Source: Ashinkailepas kermadecensis (Eukaryota > Arthropoda > Thecostraca > Neolepadidae). Taken from it: 64,000 bases of DNA. Every line of letters starts with the position of its first letter. Within the stretch, counting starts at the first letter, position 1. Position numbers and translations under genes: made by a program. This document shows positions 1 to 11,845 of the stretch, piece by piece. Under the pieces are notes generated by a model. That model did no database searches and had not been told where the DNA came from. It saw only the letters and a list, made by a program, of their open reading frames with translations. Location: NCBI GenBank assembly GCA_034440615.1, contig JAOTOM010004628.1, positions 124,001 to 188,000 of the forward strand, written 5' to 3'.

Positions 1-1212
1 GGAATGGAAAGGTGGCGATCAGTGTGGCCGCGAAAAGGCGCCAATCCGGGGAGACTCGGATGCACCGTCGCTCAACGGATTTTTCAGCGAAACGAGCCCC
101 TCCAAGGACGTTTGCAGTGGCGCCACTCCGAGGAAATGGCTCCCCTCCAGAGGAGTGCCCCCATGCCAATTCCTGGATCTCCCCTGTACAGCGACCATGT
201 GTCGTCAACGCTGAGGTCTGGTTTATCGTAGATTGTGAACCAAGCAGGCGTGCACACACACACAGTTCTTCCCATGCCTGCTCCGCCGTCGTTCCACTTC
301 CGACCTCGGCCGTTTCCCAACACTTTTGTTTGGCTTCCATTGCCGATCGTCATAAAAACCGGGCGCAAAATCGCGGCGACACGACTCGCAACGACTCGCG
401 ACGGGCGGCCGTCGCGAGTCGTGTCGCCGTTGGCGGCGGCGGTGCCAGGACCGGCGCCAGGCGGCCAACAGCGGCTGCCGCTGCCATTTGCCCCCCTGAC
501 CTTCAGCCGGCGGACCGACTCTGCCGCCGGCGGGCCGACCGTGGCGCCGCGTGGCGGTCGCAATCTCAACTGCGCCCGGTGGCCAGCGTGGCGTCTGTTT
601 TGTTTTCGGCAGTGGTGCGTGGTGGAGGGTGGATGCCGCGGCGCGCGATTCCATGAGGTGAGTGCGGTCTGGGCTCATTGCGCCGCGCCGTGTCGTCGTG
701 TCGGCTTTCGACACTGCTGCTGCCGTTTTGCTGGGCCGTCTGTCGGCGTTTGTCTTTGTTTAGGCGGCTCGAGCCGGACTCGGTGGGGCGGCGCGCGGCC
801 GGTTTTGATCCTGCGAAGGTCGACCGCTCGATTTGGGCGGTTGGCCGCCGACTGGAGGGTGCCGATGGTCGCGGCGCGAGGCGCCCGCGGCCATGTCCAT
901 CTGATGGGTGTACAGTCGGCTCCGGTGCCATGGAGGCTGGTCTGTCTCCGCGGGCGGCCCGTGTGCCTGCTGTGCCGCGCCACCGGAGTGCCTGCTGTGG
1001 CTGAATGCTGTCAGGTCTCGTGTAAAACTGCCGGCCATACAGGATGTTTGACACGATGCACCGGCGCATCGTTAATGCCGCTTTTGTCAGTGTTTCCGGC
1101 GCGAGCGCCGCCATTACAGTGGGCGCTGTATGACTGCTGTCGTCAATGCGCCCCTAAACCCCACAACCAACCAACTGCCGCCCCTGCCGGCCAGCGCTCC
1201 GAGGAGACCGGT
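1..1212. other. GC-rich unique sequence, no gene recognised
   Basis: This stretch is GC-rich and mostly non-repetitive. Open frames on both strands are long, but they have no recognisable domain and mostly run into the following minisatellite. A short segment near 70-110 (core AACGGATTTTTCAG) resembles, in inverted orientation, sequence near 2530-2560, so both may be remnants of one dispersed repeat. No promoter or RNA gene is visible. Confidence 0.5.
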
Positions 1213-2270
1213 GGCTTGGCAGTGGTCGTCTGCCACTGTCGTCTGCTGTGGCAGTGGTCGTCTGCTGTGGCAGTGGTCGTCTGCCACTGTCGTCTGCTAC
1301 TGTCGTCTGCTGTGGCAGTGGTCGTCTGCTACTGTCGTCTGCTGTGGCAGTGGTCGTCTGCTACTGTCGTCTACTGTGGCAGTGGTCGTCTGCTGTGGCA
1401 GTGGTCGTCTGCCACTGTCGTCTGCTGTGGCAGTGGTCGTCTGCTGTGGCAGTGGTTGTCTGCTACTGTCGTCTGCTGTGGCAGTGGTCGTCTGCCACTG
1501 TCGTCTGCTGTGGCAGTGGTCGTCTGCTACTGTCGTCTGCTGTGGCAGTGGTCGTCTGCTACTGTCGTCTGCTGTGGCAGTGGTCGTATGCCACTGTCGT
1601 CTGCTGTGGCAGTGGTCGTATGCCACTGTCGTCTGCTGTGGCAGTGGTCGTCTGCTACTGTCGTCTGCTGTGGCAGTGGTCGTCTGCCACTGTCGTCTGC
1701 TGTGGCAGTGGTCGTCTGCTACTGTCGTCTGCTGTGGCAGTGGTCGTCTGCTACTGTCGTCTGCTGTGGCAGTGGTCGTCTGCCACTGTCGTCTGCTGTG
1801 GCAGTGGTCGTCTGCTACGGTCGTCTGCTGTGGCAGTGGTCGTCTGCCACTGTCGTCTGCTGTGGCAGTGGTCGTATGCCACTGTCGTCTGATGTGGCAG
1901 TGGTCGTCTGCTACGGTCGTCTGCTGTGGCAGTGGTCGTCTGCCACTGTCGTCTGCTGTGGCAGTGGTCGTATGCCACTGTCGTCTGCTGTGGCAGTGGT
2001 CGTCTGCTACTGTCGTCTGCTGTGGCAGTGGTCGTCTGCTACTGTCGTCTGCTGTGGCAGTGGTCGTCTGCTACTGTCGTCTGCTGTGGCAGTGGTCGTC
2101 TGCTACGGTCGTCTGCTGTGGCAGTGGTCGTCTGCTACTGTCGTCTGATGTGGCAGTGGTCGTCTGCTGTGGCAGTGGTCTGCTACTGTCGTCTGATGTG
2201 GCAGTGGTCGTCTGCTGTGGCAGTGGTCGTCTGCTACTGCCGTCTGATGTGGCAGTGGTCGTCTGCGGTC
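1213..2270. repeat. Minisatellite, mixed 19-bp and 32-bp units
   Basis: Tandem array built on the core GTGGCAGTGGTCGTCTGC. A short 19-bp unit alternates with a 32-bp unit that adds a (C/T)ACTGTCGTCTGCT segment. The GTGGCAGTGG core occurs about 40 times (approximate count). Single-base variants (GCCACT/GCTACT/GCTACG, CTGCTG/CTGATG) recur in blocks, as expected from unequal exchange or slippage. Long frames through it are open because the units lack stops, so they are not evidence for a protein. Confidence 0.95.
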
Positions 2271-3689
2271 TCCTGGTTGGTGATTGCTGCGTGCTGACAA
2301 TGTTCGCTGGCACTTTAGAAGACTATGGTTTTGAAGTCTTAGAAGACTGACTGTATATCTTATGCGTGGACTATACCACAATACAGACAATACTTTTTCA
2401 ATAGGGGCGGATTTGTGAATGTGCGTGGAGGGCACAAGTTCCTGAAGGGATGCCTTCGCCTCAAAATTCGTTGTGTGGTGGGAGGGGAGTTCATGTAAAA
2501 GAGGCGCTTTTCCCCCTGAAAGAGGCGCATTTGCCTGAAAAATCCGTTCAGCGTTGAGATTGGAAGAAGTTTTCTCACAAGGGCGCCTTTCCGGCGCAAA
2601 ATGGTGGGTATGGAAGACGCTTGGACAAAAAACGTTAGTTTCGTTCATGTTATATTGTTTCAATGTAATATGAATATATCTTGAATCTACTAATGCTATT
2701 TTGCAAATGTGTCCTTGGAAATTGGTATGAATTCGTTACACCATATACTGTGAATTGGAATACAATAGCAACAGCAAAGAGTAAAACGCATGCCGACGTT
2801 CACATTATGGATTTCAATATGATATGAAAATATTGTGAACCTGTGACTATAATTTTACGACTGCTGCGCGCATAGAACATACATATGCTCCATTCGCAAA
2901 GTGATTACAGAGCATACGTATGCACTGTACCTACACTGCCGTACACGGCACACGGAATCCAAATGAACACGCACAGAAACACATACCTAAGCTGTCGTCC
3001 TCCACAGCACTTGACACAGCGAGGCAATTTAACCAGGTACAGCAGTCGTCTAATCATTTGACTATTTTTGTGACGTTTGAGCTCGGGCCGATTGTGCCTT
3101 GCGAGAATCATCGGATAATGGGTTATGTTCACCCAGTACTGCTATTTATGTCGGAGGATGTGTAAGAGATGGCAGTTGTTTTTCTCGAATGGTTGCATGG
3201 TTGGTTTCGAATGGCTCCAGTCCGCATGGTCGATGTGTCCCGCGTTCACGCTGCCCTGCTGCCGATAGCTGGCAGAGGTGGTCGGGGTGCCGCGTTGGGA
3301 GGGGATGGTTGGTGGTTCGAATCTCTGGTCGGATTTTGTACCAGTCACATCAGCGGTTTTATATTAGCTTGGCTTATTTTATAATTGAAATTACTGCACT
3401 ATCACATAAATAGCCTAACCTACTGATATTTATGCATGACAAACTGCAGGCTACATGTAAATGGATGGCCTCATCTTGGGGCCGTGGGGCGGGCTGGACC
3501 GAGTGGCTAGTGGTTGAACTTTGGATACGAAGGTTCCGGGTTCAACACTCGTGCCATTCGGAACACTTCCAAATCTCGCGGCCTCCGGTGAGAATGTGTG
3601 GGCGACACGATTAGCCGTTATCGTGCTTAGTGTGTCGTGAGCCACCCACTAAGCAAACAAACACCCTGAGCACCGTCCTTTTCTCACCA
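2271..3689. other. Unique, partly AT-rich sequence with possible tRNA-like fragment
   Basis: No gene is recognised. At 3490-3560 there is a tRNA-like stretch: a CCGAGTGGCTAGTGG A-box-like segment followed about 30 bp later by TTCCGGGTTCAACACTC, a B-box-like segment. It may be an old SINE head, but no body, tail or target-site duplication was found. The remainder is AT-rich and featureless. Confidence 0.4.
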
Positions 3690-3818
3690 GAGTCCTTCGT
3701 GTCTCCCCTAAGGGCACCCATAACCCACCCTGAGGACGTCCCTGACTCACACAGGTCCTTCGTGTCTCCCCTGAGGCCGCTCCTGTCCCACCCTGAGGAC
3801 GTCCCTGACTCGCCATGA
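3690..3818. repeat. Two-copy 63-bp tandem repeat
   Basis: Two diverged copies of a 63-bp unit each contain GTCCTTCGTGTCTCCCCT followed by CACCCTGAGGACGTCCCTGA. The period is a multiple of three, so the short open frame across it encodes a repeated 21-residue block. There is no sign that it is expressed. Confidence 0.8.
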
Positions 3819-4359
3819 GGATGTCACTGTCTTCCCCAGGGCCTCATTTAGCATGCTAGCTGGATGAAATTTTCCTCCTCTCCCCCTTCATAGTGAGCGA
3901 TACCAATTTCTTAACTTCACTGTAAAAATGACTGCCCAGCAAATATTTCATTATCCTGGATGCTTTCGGTACTCCCCCGTCTCTATGGTGAGCAACCCAT
4001 CCATCAATCTTCAGCACAATTCAACACAATTCATCATCATACTTCATCACAAGCCATTGTCATGTTTATCATTAGTATTACGATATAAATGAGGGTCCAT
4101 CATTTATTCCTGTGTACTCGGCTCAACCCGGTGACATCCGTTGATTGTTCCTTTTTTCTGATTAGTATTCTTGTGTAGTTATGTAACCCTGAAGTGACTA
4201 GTCCATGAACTATGTAACCGGTACCGTATCGGAAAACACTGACATGGCAGGATGGAATCAGCTCCACCAAAGACACTGGTAATGGCTCTCAGATGACACT
4301 TCATCAGAGACAGACCATTCCTTCAATTACCTATTTTCGCCGCTTGCACCAAAAAGCAT
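3819..4359. other. Unique AT-richer sequence
   Basis: No coding frame, RNA gene or repeat of note. Short stretches such as CAGCACAATTCAACACAATTC show only local slippage. Confidence 0.4.
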
Positions 4360-4612
<253 letters not shown>

Positions 4613-5335
4613 ATGGCGGGTCTGGCTACGCAGCCTCTCGTACACTGATGTGCAGCCACCGTGTGGGGCCGCTAGGTGTGTTGCTCTGAGTCCGGCAGGG
4701 ACGCGCTGCCTGCGGCCCTGCACAGTGGCACGGTCGCGCCGCCTGGCTGCCTGGCCGTCTGGTCGCCTGGCTGCCCCGCTCCAGCCAGGTGACTTCCTCG
4801 TGCGCGCGTGCGTGCCGCAGGCTAGCCAGCGCTCAGTGGTCTGTGCCGAGTTGTCTTCCTCACTTTTTGCCACGGCTGCTGCCCTTGGCGCTTGCGGTTG
4901 GGAAGGACGGCTGGAGAGGGTTCGGTGCACGCCGGCGCTTGCGGTTGGGAGGGACGGCTGGGGAGGGTTCGGTGCACGCCGGCGCTTATCATCCGACCAC
5001 GTTTAATGGCGAGCTCACTCGGGAAGTATGTTTAAATAGGCGCATCTCGTATCTGCCCTGGAGTGAAGTGGGTTGCCGTGTGATCGGTGCCGTCGATCGG
5101 CGCCGGATCGCCATGAGCACGGAGCGGCGTGACGAGCCGGGCATTGGGCGCCGCTCCGTGACTCGGAGCCCGATCGATTGGCGTGGAGCCGCCCAGTTCT
5201 GGCAAACGGCGCTTGTGGTATGGTCGCCACGGCGTGGTGGCGCCTGGCGTCACCTGGACTGGGTGTGCCAGTCTCTGCCAGCAGCGGGGCTGGACAGCAT
5301 TGCGATGATGCGTCGCCTAGTCTGACCCGACTTCA
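4613..5335. other. GC-rich spacer with a 47-bp duplication
   Basis: GC-rich sequence between two arrays. Two tandem copies of a 47-bp unit (GCGCTTGCGGTTGGGA to CGGTGCACGCCG) lie at about 4890-4985. No recognised gene. Confidence 0.6.
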
Positions 5336-7138
5336 TCTCACCACACCCGTGTCGGTTTACCCCCACGTCTGGTCTGACCACACCCGTGTCGGTCTGCCCC
5401 CACGTCTGGTCTGACCACACCCGTGTCGGTCTGCCCCCACGTCTGGTCTGACCACACCCGTGTCGGTCGGCCACCACGTCTGGTCTGACCACACCCGTGT
5501 CGGTCGTCCACCACGTCTGGTCTGACCACATCCGTGCCGGTCTGACCACACCCGTGTCGGTCTGCCCCCACGTCTGGTCTGACCACACCCGTGCCGGTCT
5601 GTCCCCTCGTCTGGTCTGACCACACCCGTGTCGGTCGGCCACCACGTCTGGTCTGACCACACCCGTGCCGGTCTGCCCCCTCGTCTGGTCTGACCACACC
5701 CGTGTCGGTCGGCCACCACGTCTTGTCTGACCACACCCGTGTCGGTCTGCCCCCTCGTCTGGTCTGACCACACCCGTGCCGGTCTTCCCCCACGTCTGGT
5801 CTGACCACATCCGTGCCGGTCTGACCACACCCGTGCCGGTCTGCTCCCACGTCTGGTCTGACCACATCCGTGCCGGTCTGCTCCCACGTCTGGTCTGACC
5901 ACACCCGTGTCGGTCTGCCCCCTCGTCTGGTCTGACCACACCCGTGTCGGTCGGCCACCACGTCTTGTCTGACCACACCCGTGTCAGTCTGCCCCCTCGT
6001 TTGGTCTGACCACACCCGTGCCGGTCTTCCCCCACGTCTGGTCTGACCACATCCGTGCCGGTCTGACCACACCCGTGCCGGTCTGCTCCCACGTCTGGTC
6101 TGACCACATCCGTGCCGGGCTGCTCCCACGTCTGGTCTGACCACACCCGTGTCGATCTGCCCCCACGTCTGGTCTGACCACACCCGTGTCGGTCTGCCCC
6201 CACGTCTGGTGTGACCACACCCGTGTCGGTCTGCCCCCACGTCTGGTCTGACCACATCCGTGTCGGTCTGCCCCCACGTCTGGTCTGACGGCATCTCACC
6301 ACACCCGTGTCGGTCGGCCACCACGTCTTGTCTGACCACACCCGTGTCGGTCTGCCCCCTCGTCTGGTTTGACCACACCCGTGTCGGTCTGCCCACACGT
6401 CTGGTCTGACCACACCCGTGTCGGTCTGCCCCTCGTCTGGTTTGACCACACCCGTGTCGGTCTGCCACCACGTCTTGTCTGACCACACCCGTGTCGGTCT
6501 GCCCCCTCGTCTGGTCTGACCACACCCGTGTCGGTCTGCCCCCTCGTCTGGTCTGACCACACCCGTGTCGGTCTGCCCCCACGTCTGGTCTGACCACACC
6601 CGTGTCGGTCTGCCCCCTCGTCTGGTCTGACCACACCCGTGTCGGTCGGCCACCACGTCTTGTCTGACCACACCCGTGTCGGTCTGCCCCCTCGTCTGGT
6701 CTGACCACACCCGTGTCGGTCTGCCCCCACGTCTGGTCTGACCACACCCGTGTCGGTCTGCCCCCTCGTCTGGTCTGACCACACCCGTGTCGGTCGGCCA
6801 CCACGTCTTGTCTGACCACACCCGTGTCGGTCTGCCCCCTCGTCTGGTCTGACCACACCCGTGTCGGTCTGCCCCCTCGTCTGGTCTGACCACACCCGTG
6901 TCGGTCGACCACCACGTCTTGTCTGACCACACCCGTGTCGGTCTGCCCCTCGTCTGGTCTGACCACACCAGTGTCGGTCTGCCCCCACGTCTGGTCTGAC
7001 CACACCCGTGTCGGTCTGCCCCCACGTCTGGTCTGACCACACCCGTGTCGGTCGGCCACCACGTCTGGTCTGACCACACCCGTGTCGGTCTGCCCCCACG
7101 TCTGGTCTGACGGCATCTCACCACACCCGTGTCGGTCT
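5336..7138. repeat. 37-bp minisatellite array, about 48 copies
   Basis: Tandem array of a 37-bp unit containing ACCACACCCGTGTCGGTCTG followed by CCCCCACGTCTGGTCTG. Variants include CCCCTCGTC, GGCCACCACGTCTTG, ACATCCGTGCC and 20-bp half units. Variant units recur in the same order in several places, so there is higher-order structure. Since 37 is not a multiple of three, each frame reads a 37-residue super-repeat. The minus strand has no stops in the common unit, which gives two overlapping open frames of more than 600 codons. I do not call these genes. Confidence 0.97.
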
Positions 7139-7262
7139 GGTCTGCCTTCGTCTGCACTGTGTCCAGTTGGGACAGACTTCACGTCAGCGCCATGTTCAGT
7201 GGTGTTGGACTAGTGAATGCGCCGGCTGTTGCCGTCGCCGCCATTTTATGCGAGAGCTCTTG
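7139..7262. other. Short spacer between arrays
   Basis: Unique sequence between the 37-bp array and a GTGTCG-type microsatellite. No feature seen. Confidence 0.4.
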
Positions 7263-7341
7263 GTTTGTGGCTGTGTCGGTGTCGTTGTTTGTAGCTGTGT
7301 CGTTGTTTGTGGCTGTGTCGGTGTTGTTTGTGGCTGTGGCT

Positions 7342-7375
<34 letters not shown>

Positions 7376-7400
7376 TTGTAGCTGTGTCTCTGGCGGTGTT
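7263..7400. repeat. TGTCGG/TGTGTCGTTG microsatellite
   Basis: Irregular simple repeat made of GTGTCG, TTTGTGGCT and a clean (GGTGTC) run at about 7345-7370. Confidence 0.9.
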
Positions 7401-8229
7401 GAGATCCGTTATCTGTGCTGACCTCGTGATCCGGTGCACGGACAGCGGTCCCATGAGTCGAGGGGTTGCATACCCACCCTGGACGACGGGCCTAACCTGG
7501 CTGCGGTGATGCCATCACTAACATCGCCGACGGTGGTCAGGAATAATGAACTGGGCCTACGGCCTACTGTCTGTCCACTCCGAGTGATCTCTCATCGCCC
7601 GCCCATCCACTGTCCGTGCCCTCCAGGTGATCCCACTCGGCGCCCGCCCACCCACAGTCCGTCCCCTCCGGGTGGTTCTACTCGCCGTCCGCCCACTCAC
7701 TGTCGCTCCCTCTGGACATGGTTGGCAATGCGGCCGGCTCATGCTAGTTTTGGTCATATTTGTGTGCAAAAGTCCGTTAGAGCCGGTTTAAACCGGCCAT
7801 CACTCCACCGTATCTAGGAGAATATAGTTTAATTCCCACGGAGCATGCTTTAGCAGTATCCCAAAGGAACGTTAAATAGAGATGTAAAATTACTGGAACG
7901 GGTGGATGCCATCTTCCTGCGCCCGCCAGTCAAGTGATGCTGAAATGTAGCACTTTGTGCTGCTAAAGCACAGTTCCAGGAAGCCTACCGGAGCTGTAAC
8001 GATATGCATTATCCACGTTCATACACTACATGACGGTTTGTAGGTCAATTATTTGGGGAAGGTATAGATGCATTGTGAGCATCAATCGTATTTGCTTTCG
8101 GGGCATGTGGAACTCGACATATCGTGTTTTGCCAAGTTACGACAAAGTGGGAAAAACCCTTAAAAAACATGGAAGTTTCGCCGTGATATATCCATGCCGT
8201 ACTGCGTATAACAAGTATATATATTTGTT
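7401..8229. other. Unique sequence with a short 3-copy repeat
   Basis: A diverged repeat of about 45 bp (CGCCCRCCCACTGTCCGT type) is present three times at 7565-7710. The rest is unique with no coding or RNA signal. Confidence 0.45.
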
Positions 8230-8350
8230 TGTGTGTGTATATATATATATATATGTATATATGTATATATATATGTAGATATATATGCATATACAGATTT
8301 GTATATATGAATACATATATATAGATATATATACATATATATATATGTAT

Positions 8351-8413
<63 letters not shown>

Positions 8414-8467
8414 GTATATGTAGATATATATGCATATACAGATAAGTATATATAATACATATATATA

Positions 8468-8504
<37 letters not shown>

Positions 8505-8505
8505 A
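8230..8505. repeat. (TA)n-rich microsatellite
   Basis: About 275 bp of TA dinucleotides broken by GTATATG and AGATATA interruptions, with a pure TA core at about 8365-8406. Several segments are self-complementary and could extrude cruciforms. Confidence 0.97.
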
Positions 8506-9174
8506 ATTGATTTGTGCAGTATAATTTGATGGAAGTGGTGAAACTTACAGCGTACGCCTGCATGAATCTCTGCCTGTGGCAGCCCCTGGCAAAACTAGTA
8601 CTTTTTGCTTTTGACGAGATTGAATAAAAAAGTCGAAGGAACCGCCATTTGTTCCCGAGTTCGAGCCGAAACGCCCCGTAAATAGCACAAGAAAGACCTC
8701 CGGAAAGTAGGAAGCATCTCCCCGTTCTCCCCAACACACACGAATAGTATTAAGTCACACGATGACATAAACATCGTATCCTTGCCTCCGAATGATACCA
8801 GCGTATGGGCCGCTCCAGCCCACTCGACCCCATCGAATGATTGCGGCCGCCATTGCTAGACCCTCTGGCTCGCTCCAGGTACGTGCTGGGGAGGCGTGAC
8901 TCCTGTACTGGTCAGACCCAGTCTATCGTCCACCAGGCTCGCAACATGAGGCTGTGGTGAATTAATTCTGGTAACATTGTCGAGTGTGCTGGTCCTCACG
9001 TGGAGGGACAACAGCGCCAGTATCGCCGCCCGTGCCCTGGCCATGCGTAACCTTGTTGTGTGCGCTGGTCCTCACGTGGAGGGACAATAGCGCTGGTATC
9101 GCCATCCGTGCCGTGCCCCATTAATTAAAAGACCACTCTCCGGACACGTATGGTCGATGGTGCTGCACCGTCCG
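8506..9174. other. Unique sequence with a two-copy repeat
   Basis: Mostly unique. A two-copy tandem repeat of about 75 bp lies at 8985-9115, each copy with GCTGGTCCTCACGTGGAGGG followed by ATCGCC and CCGTGCC. No gene is seen. Confidence 0.5.
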
Positions 9175-9289
9175 GCAGACATAAAGACATAAAGACATAA
9201 GACATAAAAGATCAGTGCAACTATGAGCCACAAGGGCCCTTCTTGGTTGCACTCTGTACACTGAACCAGTTTTCCACCAAATGCGCCAA

Positions 9290-9640
9290 TCAACTCTCCC
9301 TGGAATACAGAAAAACAAGCCCCCTATTCTTATGATTGTCTATGCTGTTTTTAAAGATGTTCAATGTGTTGCTACTGACAATAATTTCTGGCAGCTGGTT
9401 CCAGTGTTCTACTACCCTGTTGGTGAAGAAAGAATGTCTTAACCTTGTCCTGCTGTGATTAACTTTAATTTTGAATTGATGACCTCTAATTGCATCATTT
9501 CTGTTAAATTCAAACAGTTCCCTGAGATAACCCTGTTCCTGACCATGAACAAATTTAAAGACCTCGATGAGATATCCTCTCAGCCTTCTATATCTAAGTG
9601 AAAACATATTCAGTTTCTTCAATCTTTCCTCATATGCCAT
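9290..9640 (-). pseudogene. C-terminal RT segment in a shifted frame
   Basis: This frame continues the reverse transcriptase after a frameshift at about 9640. It opens with YEERLKKLNMFSLRYRRLRG and contains RHSFFTNRVVEHWNQLP, the conserved C-terminal block of CR1/L2-type ORF2 proteins, then ends at a stop before the short 3' UTR. The offset from the preceding frame is not a multiple of three. Confidence 0.88.
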
Positions 9641-10304
9641 ATGCCAGGTTGCCTATGCCATTCACCATTTTCGTTGCCCTCTTTTGTACTCTCTCTAAAA
9701 GCCAACAATCTTTTTCATAACTAGGGGACCAAGCTTGGACACAGTATTCCAAATGTGGCCTGACATATGCACAGTAAAGCTTCCTGATGACTTCCTCACT
9801 TTTGTATGATACATTCCTATTTATTGCCCCAAGCATTCTTAGTGCCTTCTTCCTGGCTTCTTTGGTCTGTTCTGATGCCCCCAATTTTGTGTTCAAAATA
9901 ACACCTAAGTCCTTCTCCCGCTGAGTCACAGATAGTACTTGGCCATCCATCAAGTACGGAGCCTTGATATGCTGCCTACCTACATGCATGATTTTGCACT
10001 TATCAAAATTAAATTTCATTTTCCATTTTTCGGACCACTTCACAAGCTCGTCTAAGTCTTTCTGCAGCAAGACCTGCTCATTGTGCCCTGTTATTGCCCT
10101 AAAGATCTTCAAATCATCCGTAAATTTCAAAACCTTACTGCTTAGGCCACTTTCAATGTTATTTACAAACACAGTGAACAATAGTGGTCCCAGTACTGAC
10201 CCCTGGGGGACTCCACTAAGAACATTTTGCCATGAATACTTCGTACCATTTAGCATCACTCTCAGATGCTGGCAGGTCTCAGAAACAGTGTCAGACTCCA
10301 GCAC
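9630..10304 (-). pseudogene. Reverse transcriptase fragment (palm, catalytic region)
   Basis: About 224 codons of a non-LTR reverse transcriptase. Residues 31-43 carry the conserved block GVPQGSVLGPLLF, and residues 61-64 read FTDD at the catalytic Y/F-x-D-D site, where FADD is usual in this family. Downstream lie KCKIMHVG and the LGVI block, then the thumb-like segment with YVRPHLEYCVQAWSP. There is no upstream endonuclease. The frame runs out near 9630 and continues in another frame below. It is inferred to be a dead copy. Confidence 0.9.
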
Positions 10305-11115
10305 AGACGGGTCAGGTATTGTCGCCGCACGTGCGACAGCTGGTCACACCTATCTGGCATGGTGTTATCGTCGCCAGATATTGGTAACCGACTTCAGACG
10401 TCGGCCGCTGGGGATGGGTTTGGGTGCAACGTCGTTATCTGGAGGACCTCGACACTGGGCGGCCGTCGGTGTGGGATCATGTGACGGGACAGTGGATGCT
10501 GTCCCTCTGTGTCGTGTCACGTGGTCGGACACAGTCCCTCTGTGTCGGGTCACGTGGCCGCCGTAGATGGTGGCGATGATTGGGCGTATGTCTGTCGGGA
10601 CATGCGTTTGGAATGTGCGGCCTGACCAAGTCTGCGGCCACATCTCGATTGGCTAGTGAGCTGGGGTCTGATGAGGTGTACCGACCGCTGGACTCGCCAC
10701 GACAGACCTCAGACCCGGACGGCCAGGCTGCCGCCCCAGCACGGCTGCGAGACGTCGGCGAGCCTCATAGCACACACCGACAGTCTGAACTGACCTGACC
10801 TGACCTGAGCCTGTACCGACGGCTGTGGCCGCAGGTGAATTCGTCGTCGACACGCCACCAAGCGTCGAGTCGATGTGGCGATGGCCGGGCCGGGCCGGGC
10901 CGAGCGCCACCAGCTGGTGGCACGTGCCTGCTCCAGCCGGCCGGAGAGGCCGCAGAGGCCGCAGTGGGCTCCCGGAACTGAGCCGTGCAGACGACACGCG
11001 AGACGCGATCGGGGCTCGACCCGTGTGCAGTTATCGACCGGTGTCGGCCGCAGTCTGGCCTCTGTGCAACACAGCCGGTCACTGAGCCGGCCGTGCCGTG
11101 CCATCGGGGTCGGCC
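10305..11115. other. GC-rich unique sequence
   Basis: No gene recognised. A short two-copy repeat (CCCTCTGTGTCGTGTCACGTGG type) lies at about 10500-10560, and GACCTGACCTGACCTGA at about 10790-10806. Long frames on both strands reflect GC content. Confidence 0.4.
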
Positions 11116-11602
11116 GGCGGTACGGTACGTCACGTCATCGGCGGCCGTCGGCACGGCACGTCACGTCATTAGGGGCCGTCGGTACGACACGTCATGTCAT
11201 GTCACTGTCGGCACGGCACGTCACGGCACGTCGTCGGAGGCCGTCGGTACGGCACGTCACGTCATCAGCGGCGGCCGTCGGTACGGCACGTCACGTCATC
11301 GGCGGCCGTCGGAGCACGTCACGTCACGTCATCAGCGGCCGTCGGTACGACACGTCACGTCATCAGCGACGGCCGTCGGTACGGTACGGCACGTCATCGG
11401 CGGCGGCCATCGGTGCGGCACGTCACGTCATCAGCGGCCGTCGGCACGGCACGTCACGTCATCAGCGGCCGTCGGTACGGCACGTCACGTCACGTCATCG
11501 GCGGCCGTCGGTACGGCACGTCACGGTACATCATCGGCGGCCGTCGGTACGGCACGTCACGCCATCAGCGGCGGCCGTCGGCACGGCACGTCACGTCATC
11601 GA
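11116..11602. repeat. Minisatellite of about 31 bp (ACGTCACGTCATC core)
   Basis: About 15 units of roughly 31 bp containing GGCCGTCGGTACGGCACGTC and ACGTCATC(A/G)GC. Unit length varies through loss or gain of ACGTC and of GGC. The core holds overlapping CGTCA motifs, which resemble half CRE sites, but I see no evidence for regulation. Confidence 0.93.
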
Positions 11603-11670
11603 CGCAACAGTTGCTGGTCGATTTCCGTCCGCCGAGGAGTGTGGTGCGATGTTTGTATCGGCAGAGGTGT

Positions 11671-11845
11671 GTGCGGTCGGTTGGTCGGCGGTTCCCTCAC
11701 CTGTTGCCATGCCGGTGAGATGAGTTTTGTGCGGTCGGTTGGTCGGCGGTTGCCCCACCTGATGCCGTGCCGGTGAGGTGAGTTTTGTGCGGTCGGTTGG
11801 TCGGCGGTTGCCCCACCTGTTGCCATGCCGGTGAGGTGAGTTGTG
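11671..11845. repeat. 58-bp tandem repeat, three copies
   Basis: Three consecutive copies start at 11671, 11729 and 11787. Each contains GTGCGGTCGGTTGGTCGGCG followed by CCACCTG and TGCCGGTGAG. The third is cut short. Confidence 0.92.

Larger units (their letters stand above)
9175..10304 (-). mobile_element. 5'-truncated CR1-like non-LTR retrotransposon
   Basis: The minus strand carries the C-terminal half of a reverse transcriptase followed by a short 3' UTR. The UTR ends in GGGCCCTTGTGGCTC and a tail of TTATGTCT-type repeats at 9178-9210. The protein is of the CR1/L2-like type that lacks an RNase H domain. The 5' end is lost near 10304, which is usual for LINE copies truncated during insertion. 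A frameshift near 9640 splits the ORF. The same 3'-end motif recurs near 15640, 39520 and 39800, so a family with this end has been active here. Confidence 0.88.

Noticed and set aside
5250..7182. 635- and 614-codon frames in the 37-bp array
   Set aside because: Same reason: the period is not a multiple of three and the unit has no stops. Two equally long frames on one strand cannot both be genes.
8230..8505. Coding frames rich in Tyr/Ile in the TA repeat
   Set aside because: The frames are a direct result of the dinucleotide repeat.
11116..11602. CRE-type regulatory cluster (CGTCA motifs)
   Set aside because: The motif is part of the repeat unit and so is multiplied with it. No nearby gene or promoter supports a role.
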